Assembly: GCA_028692715.1 (NCBI GenBank)
Contig: JAQUWU010000047.1
Span: 1 to 34,894, forward strand
Reading direction: 5' to 3'
Source of the DNA: Paludibacter sp.
Lineage (GTDB): Bacteria > Bacteroidota > Bacteroidia > Bacteroidales > Paludibacteraceae
Length of the DNA: 34,894 bases
Each line of letters opens with the position of its first letter. Position 1 is the stretch's first letter. Below the pieces are notes generated by a model. It did no database searches, was not told where the DNA came from, and saw only the letters and a program-made list of their open reading frames with translations. Of the stretch, positions 7,919 to 15,568 are shown piece after piece. The translations under genes were made by a program, and so were the position numbers.

Positions 7919-9076
7919 CTATTTTTTAAGTAGCATAATGACTTTCAAGGTTAAATCGAAGAAAATCATTTTTGCATTTACATTTTGTTCTATTTGTTTT
8001 TCGGCTAATGCGAATTCATTCATTAAATCTTCCACATTGCGCTCGTTGATAAAAGGTGAAAATCGCTGCGAGAAATCAGCTTCATAACTTGTGAGATAAT
8101 TTAAATCTCTTTGTTGCAGGTTTCGGATAAAATTTTCACGTGTCATGTGTTGCGCATAATTCAGAAAGTTTTTCTGTCGTTCCCTTCCAATTGTACTCGA
8201 AGCCATTTCATCTGACCATTTTCTTAATGTTTTAAGCGAAGCATGATCTTTTTTGTTCCCAACTTGCCATGCTAAACGCATTATCATTACAAAGCGTTCA
8301 AAATTCACTTTGTTCTCATCACCATCATTCAATACCGCCAAAGCGGCTAAATAACTACCGTTTGCAATTCGGGCAATATTTTCAGCACCTATCTCAGTTA
8401 CATCCAATTCATCATTTTTCAATAATTTGTCAATGATTTCACTGTCGTTTAATTTAGGAATGTGAATATGTTGAGTTCTCGAAAGAATGGTTGTAATAAT
8501 TTTGTCCGGTTCGTTCGAAACCATTAAGAAAACCGTTTTTTCAGGTGGTTCTTCCAAAATTTTCAACAATTTATTGGAGCAGGTACTATTCATTTTCTCT
8601 GGCAGCCAGATAATCATGACTTTATATTCTGACTCGTATGTTTTCAAACTCAACTTTCGTAGAATTTCTTCACTCTCATTTCCATAAATCATTCCCTGTT
8701 TTGCATCTCCCGAAATTTCGGCATACCATTCATTTTGTCCGAAATATGGACTTTTCAGTATTTGAGCTCTGAATTCGGCAATAAAATCGTCGCAAACCAC
8801 AGAACTTTTGTTAGAAGGTTTAATGACCGGAAACACAAAATGTAGATCGGGGTGAGCCAGTTTTTTGTACTTTATACACGAAGGACAAACGCCGCAAGAA
8901 TCTTTCTCGGTGCGGTTTTCGCAACATATATATTGAGCGTAGGCAATTGCAAGGCCTAATTTTCCTACACCTTCGGGTCCACGAAAAAGCTGAGCGTGCG
9001 GTATACGTTGCTCTGTGACGGTACGTATCAGTCGTTTTTTTATATCGTGTTGACCTATAATTTCGGAGAATAACAT
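7919..9076 (-). CDS. holB: DNA polymerase III delta' subunit
   Basis: Clamp-loader AAA+ subunit of the replicase. The 385-residue protein starts with the usual IIGQHDIKKRL segment. A P-loop-like GPEGVGKL (33-40) carries Leu where ATP-hydrolysing subunits have Thr/Ser, in agreement with a delta' subunit that does not hydrolyse ATP. A zinc module is present (Cys51/52, Cys61, Cys64, Cys67 in DSCGVCPSC). The arginine-finger SRTQ motif is kept near residue 200. The start ATG at 9076 lies 43 bp downstream of a TATATTTG box. This is probably the first gene of the holB-PSP1-gldH-trmB-mrp cluster. It is not gamma/tau (dnaX), because the chain lacks the domain III extension and has a degenerate P-loop. 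Confidence 0.87.
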   Translation of the reverse strand: MLFSEIIGQHDIKKRLIRTVTEQRIPHAQLFRGPEGVGKLGLAIAYAQYICCENRTEKDSCGVCPSCIKYKKLAHPDLHFVFPVIKPSNKSSVVCDDFIAEFRAQILKSPYFGQNEWYAEISGDAKQGMIYGNESEEILRKLSLKTYESEYKVMIIWLPEKMNSTCSNKLLKILEEPPEKTVFLMVSNEPDKIITTILSRTQHIHIPKLNDSEIIDKLLKNDELDVTEIGAENIARIANGSYLAALAVLNDGDENKVNFERFVMIMRLAWQVGNKKDHASLKTLRKWSDEMASSTIGRERQKNFLNYAQHMTRENFIRNLQQRDLNYLTSYEADFSQRFSPFINERNVEDLMNEFALAEKQIEQNVNAKMIFFDLTLKVIMLLKK

Positions 9077-9118
9077 TCAGTGCAATTATCTATTTTTCGC
9101 CCAATTTGGTACGATGTG

Positions 9119-9126
9119 CAAATATA
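9119..9126 (-). promoter_or_regulatory. -7 box upstream of holB
   Basis: Minus-strand TATATTTG (plus CAAATATA) fits TAnnTTTG. No well-spaced -33 element is visible, so the support is moderate. Confidence 0.45.
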
Positions 9127-9351
9127 CAAAAAAAGTTCTATGTGTTTGTAAGCAATAAAAGTTTGAAAAAAATTTTCAATTAATAAAAAAAATCGACTTT
9201 GAGTAGTATTTATCTAAATTATTATTTCAGGCTAGACTTTTAAATTGTTAACTAATATTTCTAATGGTTTTTTATAACTTCTTAGGTGTGTTTTTTTTTC
9301 TAAAATTATAGTAAGTAAATGGAACAAATTAATGTACCATTTAGAAACATT

Positions 9352-9524
9352 AATAGAACGCTGATTTTCGCTGATTTATCGGAAAATGAAGGATAAAACA
9401 AAACGGATTTTTCTTGCCTTCGGCAAGATGATTAAGACACAACTATCTGTAAATCATTCCGATTTATCGAAATTCAAATCCGTTTTTTCAAATCCACTCT
9501 ATCAGTGAAAATCAGCGTTCTATT
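9352..9524. repeat. Nested inverted repeat, MITE-like
   Basis: The arms 9352-9375 and 9501-9524 are inverted copies matching at 23 of 24 positions; the left arm begins AATAGAACGCTGATTTTCGC. A second, inner pair AAACGGATTT (9401-9410) and AAATCCGTTT (9476-9485) is perfect, and a small hairpin CTTGCC-TTC-GGCAAG lies at 9413-9427. There is no coding potential. This element occupies most of the 580-bp gap between holB and the NigD-like gene. Its form suggests a non-autonomous mobile element or a folded intergenic repeat. A matching second copy was not seen in this window. Confidence 0.75.
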
Positions 9525-9658
9525 CTTAAATATTTTCATGCAAAATACGACATTATTTGTTTTCAATTACTTATGTCGATTTTTCATGCAACATTTTCTC
9601 TCAAAATATCATCAATCAAATAGATTATAAAATACAGGTTTAAAAATTGATTTGTGAT

Positions 9659-10387
9659 ATGAAAAAATTGTTTTTATTTATGTTTATTATTGTATTGGTG
9701 ACATCTTGTATGGACAATGATGATACTTATAACGATAACACCGAAGTGAGTATTGCCACAGTTGAAAATCCCGATAGCGCTACACAGTTTTATCTCAGAT
9801 TGGATAATAATATCAGGTTGTACTGCTCCGATTCAGAATTAATGAATTATCGTCCAAAAGATGGACAGCGTATAATTGCAAATTACAGAATTCTTACAAG
9901 TAAAAGTGATACAAGTTATTACCAGTATGATATTCAGTTGATTGATGTGTATGAAGTCCTCACGAAAGATGTTTTAAATATTCAACCGGAACAGCAGGAT
10001 AGCATAGGAAATGATGTGATTAGCATCCGAAATATGTGGATAGGTAGCGATTATCTGAACGTGGAATTTAATTATCCCGGATATAATAAAATCCATTTTA
10101 TAAATCTTATATGGGACTCTTCAAAAACCTACGATGATGCTAAATTGCATTATGAATTCCGTCACAATGCCAACAATGATGATCCTACTAATTCTAAATG
10201 GGGAATGGCTTCGTTCGACTTGAGTTATCTGAAGTTGACCAATTTTGTTGACTCAATAAATATCGTTGTACATACAAAAGAATTTACAAAAGATGAAACC
10301 TACGAACTTACTTACAAACCGAATCCCCTAATGTGGCTCAGTTCACAAAAAATGACATTAAAAAAAACATCTGATAAATTAGAATAA
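9659..10387 (+). CDS. NigD-like lipoprotein
   Basis: A 242-residue exported lipoprotein. The ATG at 9659 is preferred over an in-frame TTG at 9647 because it directly starts the signal peptide MKKLFLFMFIIVLVTSC, whose lipobox Cys is residue 17 and is followed by an acidic MDNDD export signal. The body shows the NigD-like layout. The first half is a small beta domain (DGQRIIANYRI, YQYDIQLIDVYEVLTKD). The C-terminal domain has the signature DSIGNDVISIRNMWIGSDYLNVEFNYP (quoted in two parts: DSIGNDVISIRNMW and IGSDYLNVEFNYP) and HYEFRHNANND. NigD-like proteins are common Bacteroidales surface or periplasmic lipoproteins of unknown biochemical role. The gene appears monocistronic, with a terminator directly downstream. 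Confidence 0.78.
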   Translation: MKKLFLFMFIIVLVTSCMDNDDTYNDNTEVSIATVENPDSATQFYLRLDNNIRLYCSDSELMNYRPKDGQRIIANYRILTSKSDTSYYQYDIQLIDVYEVLTKDVLNIQPEQQDSIGNDVISIRNMWIGSDYLNVEFNYPGYNKIHFINLIWDSSKTYDDAKLHYEFRHNANNDDPTNSKWGMASFDLSYLKLTNFVDSINIVVHTKEFTKDETYELTYKPNPLMWLSSQKMTLKKTSDKLE

Positions 10388-10414
10388 TATAGTTTTTGAT
10401 TTAATTTTGCAGGA

Positions 10415-10448
10415 AAGTCCGGTCATATCTTTTTGAACGGACTTTTTT
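10415..10448 (+). terminator. Terminator after the NigD-like gene
   Basis: AAGTCCG (10415-10421) pairs with CGGACTT (10438-10444) across a 16-base loop. A six-T run follows. Confidence 0.8.
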
Positions 10449-10502
10449 GATTTTTGATTTTGCTAATTACATTGATTGATTATTAATTTGACATTTAATC
10501 AT

Positions 10503-10510
10503 TACCTTTG
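10503..10510 (+). promoter_or_regulatory. -7 box upstream of the histidine kinase
   Basis: TACCTTTG matches TAnnTTTG and leaves a leader of about 85 bp before the ATG at 10602. TTTG at 10487 is too close and TTG at 10476 rather far, so the -33 element is uncertain. The 22-bp-spaced repeats seen at the two later promoters are absent here. Confidence 0.45.
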
Positions 10511-10601
10511 TGTTTTGTTAAATAAATATATTTTTTCATTCTTATCAACCGTTACATAAAGGTGATTCTTTTCAATATCTCTTTCGAATAATTAGTCAAT
10601 A

Positions 10602-12734
10602 ATGGAAAAAATTTACAATAATATCGCAAATAACATCCTCAAAAATGCTGAAGAATTTCTATCATCTCATTCAAATGAGACTGAAATAAATGAATCATTG
10701 TCGGGTGCTATCGAAATTATTCAAAATCTTCTATCCCTTCAATCGGAAACAGAAACCCAGAATATTGAACTACAAAATTCTCAGGAACGATTTCAAAAGG
10801 AACGTGAATTCTATCAGGATATTTTAAATAATCATCCTGCCGGTTTATATCGTATCTGTGTTTTATCACTTGAGAAATGGGGAAACAAAAGTTGGGCAAA
10901 TTCTGACAATCCACCCTATACAGTAGAATTTATGAGTGACCGTTTCTCTGAAATCTTAGAAATATCACGTAAGGAGTTTGAACAAAATTTCTTTATTATA
11001 AGCGATTTGATATTTGCTGACGATAAAGGATCTTTTGTGAAAGAAAATAAAATTGCGAATAAAAAGATCATTCCATTTCGTTGGGAAGGTCGTATAGTAG
11101 TTAATAAAAAAATAAAATGGATTCGATTAGAGTCTATCCCACAAAAACTTAATAATAATGATGTTCAATGGACCGGTATTTTATACGATTTAACGGAAAG
11201 AATAAATAATGAAGAAGAATTAAATAAAACCAGAGTTCAATTAGAAGATGTTTTAAGTGGTGCTAATATTGGAACGTTGGAGTGGAATATTCAAACCGGT
11301 AAAATAAAGTTCAATGACATTTGGGCAAAAAATCTTGGTTATTCTGTTACAGAACTCAAAATAGGATCAGTTTTATTTGGGTCAAAGGGCTGGAAAAAAC
11401 TCACTCATCCTGATGATATTGCTTACGCCGACGAAATGCTACTTCGACATTTTTCTGGAGAAATGCCCAATTATATTATTGAGGTGAGGATGCGACATAA
11501 AAAGGGACACTGGGTTTGGATGAGGCAGATGGGAAAGGTTAAAACCTGGACACAAGATGGAAAACCTCTGTTGATGTACGGAATACATACCAATATTGAC
11601 GACAGAAAAAGATCTGAAATTGAATTAAGCAATATCAATAATGAATTAGAAAAACGGGTCCAAAAACGTACCCTTGAACTTGAAACACTTAATACTGAGT
11701 TATTGCTGTCTGAACAAAAATTTAGGACAATCAGTGATTTTACCTATGACTGGGAATATTGGAAAAGCCCTGAAAATAAGATTATTTTCATGTCTCCTTC
11801 TGTTGTAAGGATTACGGGTTATTCAATCAGTGAATTTGAAAATAATCCCGGTTTATTGGATGAGATAGTTTATATAAGCGACCAGGATATTTGGAAAAAT
11901 CATATAACAAAACGCACAGAAGACACAAAAGAAGGAGACAGTGTAGAACTAACTTTCAGGATAGTAACTAAAAAAGGGGAAATTCGTTCGATTGGACATG
12001 TGTGTCGGTCAATATATGTCAATGGTATGTGTCTGGGTATAAGAGTCTCGAATAGGGATATTACAGACAAAATGAATGCTGAAAAAGAACTGCTCGCTGT
12101 TACTATTAATGTAGAAGAAAAAGAGAGAAATAGATTCTCTTCCGAATTGCACGATGGCATGGGTCCATTGTTATCGACCATAAAACTCTATTTTCAGTGG
12201 TTATCGGAGAATGAAGATAAACAGAAAAATATACTGATAACCGAGAAAGGTAATCAATGCATTGAAGCAGCTATTCAAACGGCCCGAGAGCTTTCGCGTG
12301 GATTGAGTTCACAACTTCTTGCAAAATCAGGATATGTTGTAGCAATAAAGGATTTCTGCAATCGAATTAACGATACAGGCAAAATTAAGGTTGTTTTCAA
12401 GACTAATACGAATAAAATTTTTCATCAGTTTCTGGAAATAACTTTATATCGTATTACTACTGAGTTGTTGAAAAATACAATTACCTATGCAAATGCAAGT
12501 TTAATAGAAATTGATTTTGAATTCAATAAAGATTACAATAAAGTGATTTTGACCTATTCTGATAATGGAATTGGTTTCGATTATGAAACAATAAAGAGTA
12601 GAAATACTGGACTAGGATTAATGAATATTCAACATCGGGTGCAGATTCTCAAGGGGACAATTAAGATAGAATCGAGCACTAATGATGGAATGAAGGCAAA
12701 TATACATTTTCCAATAGACGAACTAATAGACTGA
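10602..12734 (+). CDS. Soluble PAS-domain sensor histidine kinase, NarL-partner type
   Basis: A 710-residue kinase with no signal peptide and no hydrophobic membrane segment, so it senses something inside the cell. Three PAS-type regions are visible. The first is about 68-205, ending in GILYDLTERINNEEEL. The second is about 212-338, with HPDD, GHWVWMRQMGKV and YGIHTNIDDRKR. The third is about 370-492, ending in RVSNRDITDKMNAEKEL. A coiled segment (about 340-368) separates the last two. The HisKA_3 dimerisation domain carries the phospho-acceptor His517 in SSELHDGMGPLLSTI. The HATPase domain has its N-box in YRITTELLKNTITYANA, the G1 box in SDNGIGFD and the G2 box in GLGLMNIQHRV. The response regulator gene follows after 31 bp. 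The ligand is unknown; a bound cofactor cannot be recognised. Confidence 0.88.
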   Translation: MEKIYNNIANNILKNAEEFLSSHSNETEINESLSGAIEIIQNLLSLQSETETQNIELQNSQERFQKEREFYQDILNNHPAGLYRICVLSLEKWGNKSWANSDNPPYTVEFMSDRFSEILEISRKEFEQNFFIISDLIFADDKGSFVKENKIANKKIIPFRWEGRIVVNKKIKWIRLESIPQKLNNNDVQWTGILYDLTERINNEEELNKTRVQLEDVLSGANIGTLEWNIQTGKIKFNDIWAKNLGYSVTELKIGSVLFGSKGWKKLTHPDDIAYADEMLLRHFSGEMPNYIIEVRMRHKKGHWVWMRQMGKVKTWTQDGKPLLMYGIHTNIDDRKRSEIELSNINNELEKRVQKRTLELETLNTELLLSEQKFRTISDFTYDWEYWKSPENKIIFMSPSVVRITGYSISEFENNPGLLDEIVYISDQDIWKNHITKRTEDTKEGDSVELTFRIVTKKGEIRSIGHVCRSIYVNGMCLGIRVSNRDITDKMNAEKELLAVTINVEEKERNRFSSELHDGMGPLLSTIKLYFQWLSENEDKQKNILITEKGNQCIEAAIQTARELSRGLSSQLLAKSGYVVAIKDFCNRINDTGKIKVVFKTNTNKIFHQFLEITLYRITTELLKNTITYANASLIEIDFEFNKDYNKVILTYSDNGIGFDYETIKSRNTGLGLMNIQHRVQILKGTIKIESSTNDGMKANIHFPIDELID

Positions 12735-12765
12735 TAATTACATTTACTTTTTTTAAAATATAAAA

Positions 12766-13422
12766 ATGAATAAAATTATTCTTGTTGATGATCATTCATT
12801 ATTTAGAGAAGGAATAAAACTATTGATTGAAAATAACGGCATGGGCGAAGTAATTGCTGAAGCCGACAATGGTAAGGTTTTTCTCGAGAAATTGAATTTG
12901 TTTAAACCCGATTTAGTCATTATGGACATTGAAATGCCTGTTATGAATGGATTGGATGCAACAAAAAAGGCTTTAGAAATATATCCTGATTTAAAAGTGT
13001 TGGTTTTGACAATGCTAAGCGACAAAGAAAATTATCAGGAAATGATTCAAGCAGGGGCAATTGGGTTTGTTCTGAAGACATCTGGTAAGAAAGAATTTGA
13101 AAAAGCTATTCAAACGGTGATGTCAGGTGAAAGTTATTTTTCTAATGATCTGTTACGTCAGATTATTTTTAATATTGATCCAAAAGCTTCAAATTCAGTT
13201 AATATCGACAAAAAAGCTTCAAAAATAAAATTTACTTTGAGGGAAAAAGAAGTTCTCATGTATTTTTGTCAGGGATTAACTGTCAGTGAAATTGCAGACA
13301 AGCTGTTTCTTAGTCCAAAAACCATTGAAACTCATCGTTCAACATTGTTAAGAAAGACAAAAGCAAAAAACACATTAAACTTAGTTCTACTTGCAATAAA
13401 AAATAAAATGGTAGAAATATAA
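12766..13422 (+). CDS. NarL/FixJ-family response regulator
   Basis: A 218-residue transcription regulator and the obvious partner of the kinase just upstream. The receiver domain (1-120) has the acidic pair Asp8-Asp9, phospho-acceptor Asp54 in VIMDIEMP, switch Thr82 in LVLTMLSD and Lys104 in FVLKTSGKKE. A linker of about 30 residues leads to a LuxR-type helix-turn-helix at about 155-215 (FTLREKEVLMYFCQGL, then SEIADKLFLSPKTIETHRST). A strong terminator follows. A receiver-only paralogue lies 1.5 kb downstream, at 14928. Probable targets by proximity are the two promoters with GGrTTTACACT repeats at 13494 and 14835; that link is inferred. Confidence 0.92.
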   Translation: MNKIILVDDHSLFREGIKLLIENNGMGEVIAEADNGKVFLEKLNLFKPDLVIMDIEMPVMNGLDATKKALEIYPDLKVLVLTMLSDKENYQEMIQAGAIGFVLKTSGKKEFEKAIQTVMSGESYFSNDLLRQIIFNIDPKASNSVNIDKKASKIKFTLREKEVLMYFCQGLTVSEIADKLFLSPKTIETHRSTLLRKTKAKNTLNLVLLAIKNKMVEI

Positions 13423-13448
13423 ATAACGTATGTTGATTAATAAACAAC

Positions 13449-13486
13449 AAGCCTGTGTTCGAGAAATTGGATGCAGGCTTTTTTTT
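13449..13486 (+). terminator. Terminator of the kinase/regulator operon
   Basis: AAGCCTG (13449-13455) and CAGGCTT (13474-13480) form the stem, followed by a run of T to 13486. Confidence 0.85.
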
Positions 13487-13490
13487 GTAA

Positions 13491-13578
13491 TGGTTTACAC
13501 TGAAAAAAAATAAGGATTTACTCTCATTAAAATCAGTGTTTACACTTAAAAAATATATTTACTTAAAATATAACTTTG
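13491..13578 (+). promoter_or_regulatory. Promoter with three phased direct repeats (copy A)
   Basis: Three copies of a GGrTTTACACT-like motif have their TTTAC at 13494 (TTTACACT), 13517 (TTTACTCT) and 13539 (TTTACACT). They are 23 and 22 bp apart, about two helical turns. A TAACTTTG -7 box lies at 13571-13578, exactly 32 bp after the start of the last copy. The same layout occurs at copy B (14835-14896). It is most simply read as an operator with three sites on one DNA face for an activator. The bound regulator is not known; the upstream response regulator is the nearest candidate. Confidence 0.65.
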
Positions 13579-13589
13579 CAAAAAATATA

Positions 13590-13742
13590 GTGGAGTTGTT
13601 GGTAATATGCTTTTATCACTCTTGGACAATGTATGTTTCAACCCTTGCTTTTGGTAGAATGAAACTTTTTACCATTGGAAATGCTGCTACATTTGGAATT
13701 CCGGTAGCTGATATTTTAATGGCTGTTAATCAGGAAGTTTAA
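13590..13742 (+). CDS. Doubtful small ORF behind repeat promoter A
   Basis: An open frame ending at the TAA of 13740-13742. Possible starts after the predicted transcript start (about 13585) are GTG at 13590 (50 residues), ATG at 13629 (37) and ATG at 13659 (27). The C-terminal part reads MKLFTIGNAATFGIPVADIL and then MAVNQEV. I do not recognise a family, and no signal peptide or convincing membrane segment is clear. It may be a small protein, a leader, or the remnant of a larger gene; the transcript could equally be non-coding. The only real support is the strong promoter architecture in front of it. The stretch from 13743 to 14006 shows no gene. Confidence 0.25.
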   Translation: MELLVICFYHSWTMYVSTLAFGRMKLFTIGNAATFGIPVADILMAVNQEV

Positions 13743-14006
13743 AAGTAATTTGATTTGTTATTGTTCAGAAATATGTTAATGATAATTGTCATTTATTTCT
13801 ATATTATCTGCTATTATAAAACAACCCAAAGCTTTTATTATAATTCTACATACACTTGGGAAATATACAATCAATAAAACGGTTCAATAAGTAAAATTAA
13901 ATTGGGGAATCACCAAAGTTATAAAAGTGGAGTCCAGAAACCACATATGCAAACGGGGCGAATTCTGAAAAGCCACATGAGTAGGAAAAAATAATATATA
14001 TAAAAT

Positions 14007-14450
14007 ATGAAACTTAATTTTTCAAAAATCCTGTTGATTGTAGCTTTTGTTGTTGCATTTTCAAGTTGCACCACATTGAACACAAGTCTGAGAGAGCCAA
14101 ATGTAAGAGTAGAATTAAACAAAAGCGACTTTGTTCTTTCAGGTCAGGTTAGTGCCGAAGCCACTTCAACTACCTATTTTGGAATTGATTTTGAACGTTT
14201 GTTCACTAAAAAAACAGCAACTGTTGATGGTGCTGAGCCAATTATTAGTGTGGCAAAAGTTCCTGTTGTAGGCGAAGTGTTGGGTGACAGAACCGCAAAC
14301 TATGCTTTGTATGAAATGGTTAGTAAAAACGCCGGTTATGACGTTATTTTTTATCCAAGCTACGAGAAAAAAGTTGTAAAACCGATTCTACTTGGTATTT
14401 ATAAAATTACAACAGTGAAAGTAACAGGTAGGTTAGGAAAATTGAAATAA
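14007..14450 (+). CDS. Small lipoprotein of unknown function
   Basis: A 147-residue lipoprotein. The signal peptide MKLNFSKILLIVAFVVAFSSC places the modified Cys at residue 21. Residues TTLNTSLREPNVRVELNKSD start the mature part, a mixed sequence with a short LSGQVSAEATSTTYFGIDF segment and a closing YALYEMVSKNAGYDVIFYP followed by a short basic tail. It resembles small Bacteroidota lipoproteins with an NAGYDVIFYP-type block whose function is unknown; I cannot name the family with certainty. It sits between the two repeat-containing promoters. No clear -7 box of its own is visible, so it may belong to the transcript starting at 13585. A 59-bp inverted repeat follows its stop. Confidence 0.75.
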   Translation: MKLNFSKILLIVAFVVAFSSCTTLNTSLREPNVRVELNKSDFVLSGQVSAEATSTTYFGIDFERLFTKKTATVDGAEPIISVAKVPVVGEVLGDRTANYALYEMVSKNAGYDVIFYPSYEKKVVKPILLGIYKITTVKVTGRLGKLK

Positions 14451-14481
14451 TATTTATCTCCATAACAATTCATTGGTTCCT

Positions 14482-14540
14482 ATAAGCAGACTTATTTTGA
14501 GGCTTGGCATTAAATTAAAAGCCACTTATAAGTCTGCTAT
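14482..14540. repeat. Nested inverted repeat after the small lipoprotein gene
   Basis: ATAAGCAGACTTAT (14482-14495) is inverted as ATAAGTCTGCTAT (14528-14540) with a one-base gap. An inner pair GGCTT/AAGCC (14501-14505 and 14519-14523) stacks inside it. No T run follows, so it is a poor Rho-independent terminator but could stabilise the 3' end. The remaining gap up to the promoter at 14835 holds nothing recognisable. Confidence 0.6.
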
Positions 14541-14812
14541 GTGATAGCTAAATAGTTAGTTAAATGCTACTGAAACTGTTATTTCTAGTTGTCCTCTAAA
14601 CACAAACGTCGTATTATATTGTTTAAATTGTTGCTCTAGAAACAACAATAAGTAGTCTCAAATATTTAATGATAAGTTTTATCACAGAAGTACATTTAGG
14701 AGAATAAAATGAAAGAAAACCTAGAGCACATTGTAAATAATATTTGAAGATTCAGCGTAGATTTTAACTCGATAAAAGGGAATATCTTTTATTAAAACGG
14801 CATTTTCTATGA

Positions 14813-14896
14813 TTTTCCCTTATCATTTTCAGGGTTTACACTTATAATAATCAGGATTTACACTCACATTATTCTGGTTTTAATCCGTTACTTTTG
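14813..14896 (+). promoter_or_regulatory. Promoter with phased direct repeats (copy B)
   Basis: Two clear GGrTTTACACT motifs (TTTACACT at 14835 and 14857, 22 bp apart) are flanked by degenerate copies in the same phase, near 14813 (ATGATTTTCCCT) and 14879 (GGTTTTAATCC). A TACTTTTG -7 box lies at 14889-14896, 32 bp after the start of the 14857 copy, the same distance as in copy A. Translation of the receiver-only gene begins 32 bp after the box. Confidence 0.68.
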
Positions 14897-14927
14897 TTTA
14901 TATATTTTCTTTAAAAATACCTTAGCT

Positions 14928-15311
14928 ATGAATAAAATTATCATTGTAGATGATCATTTATTATTTCGTGAAGGAATAAAACTCTTGATCGAAAATGAAG
15001 GTTTTGGACAAGTGATTGGAGAAGCTGAAAATGGACTTGATTTTTTGGTTTTGCTAAAAACACTTAAGCCTGATTTGGTGATTATGGATATTGAAATGCC
15101 CTATATGAATGGATTGGAAGCAACAAGTATAGCTGTAAAATCTCAACCTGATTTAAAAGTTTTGGTGCTTCGTATGATGAGTGAATATGTGAATTTAGCT
15201 GATATTAGAATTGCTGGTGCTTCAGGTTCAATTATGAAATCAGCCGGTAAAAAAGAATTAGAAAAGGCTTTTCGTGCAATTTTAAATGGTGAAAAGTATT
15301 TTTTAAATTAA
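14928..15311 (+). CDS. Receiver-only response regulator paralogue, lacking the DNA-binding domain
   Basis: A 127-residue protein aligning without gaps to the receiver domain of the regulator at 12766, starting MNKIIIVDDHLLFREGIKLL. Asp8, Asp9, phospho-acceptor Asp54 (VIMDIEMPYMNGL) and Lys104 (IMKSAGKKE) are kept. The switch Thr82 is Arg here (LVLRMMSE), which should disturb the phosphorylation-coupled switch. The chain stops right after GEKYFLN, where the full-length copy continues with its linker. No remnant of the helix-turn-helix is visible in the 250 bp downstream, so the loss looks clean. It may act as a phosphate sink or competitor for the kinase, or it may be decaying; both are inferences. 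It has its own promoter (copy B) and terminator. Confidence 0.85.
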   Translation: MNKIIIVDDHLLFREGIKLLIENEGFGQVIGEAENGLDFLVLLKTLKPDLVIMDIEMPYMNGLEATSIAVKSQPDLKVLVLRMMSEYVNLADIRIAGASGSIMKSAGKKELEKAFRAILNGEKYFLN

Positions 15312-15412
15312 TAATTATTTTTGAGTGAAATAGTAGTATAGAATAATGTAATTAGTTTAATTATAATTAAACAAAAGGCTCACTTTTCTAAATGATTAAT
15401 CTGTTTGTTTTA

Positions 15413-15448
15413 AGCGGTAGCCTGATTTTGGGTTATCGCTTTTTTTTT
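15413..15448 (+). terminator. Terminator of the receiver-only gene
   Basis: AGCGGTAGCC (15413-15422) pairs with GGTTATCGCT (15431-15440), with two G-U pairs. An eight-T run follows. Confidence 0.82.
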
Positions 15449-15511
15449 ACATAAAAAATATTGCACAAAGGGTTTGCGTTATTCCTAAATCTCTTTCTCG
15501 TATTATGTTTC

Positions 15512-15538
15512 TTTGTTAGCATACTTTTTCTATCTTTG
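15512..15538 (+). promoter_or_regulatory. Promoter of pepD
   Basis: A TATCTTTG box lies at 15531-15538, 30 bp before the ATG. TTTG at 15512-15515 lies 15 bp upstream, closer than the usual spacing of about 19. Confidence 0.55.
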
Positions 15539-15568
15539 TAATTCACATCAATCATAAAAAAGAAGAGT

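Noticed and set aside
13494-13546. Repeated TTTACACT motifs as a small CRISPR or tandem array
   Set aside because: The repeats are only about 11 bp with 11-bp gaps, recur at a second promoter in the same phase, and have no cas genes nearby; operator sites fit better.
14482-14540. Rho-independent terminator of the small lipoprotein gene
   Set aside because: The stem is good but no T run follows, so I listed it as an inverted repeat only.
15312-15412. Remnant of a helix-turn-helix domain after the receiver-only gene
   Set aside because: I looked for the LREKEVL and SPKTIETHRS segments in the frames after the stop and found no trace.
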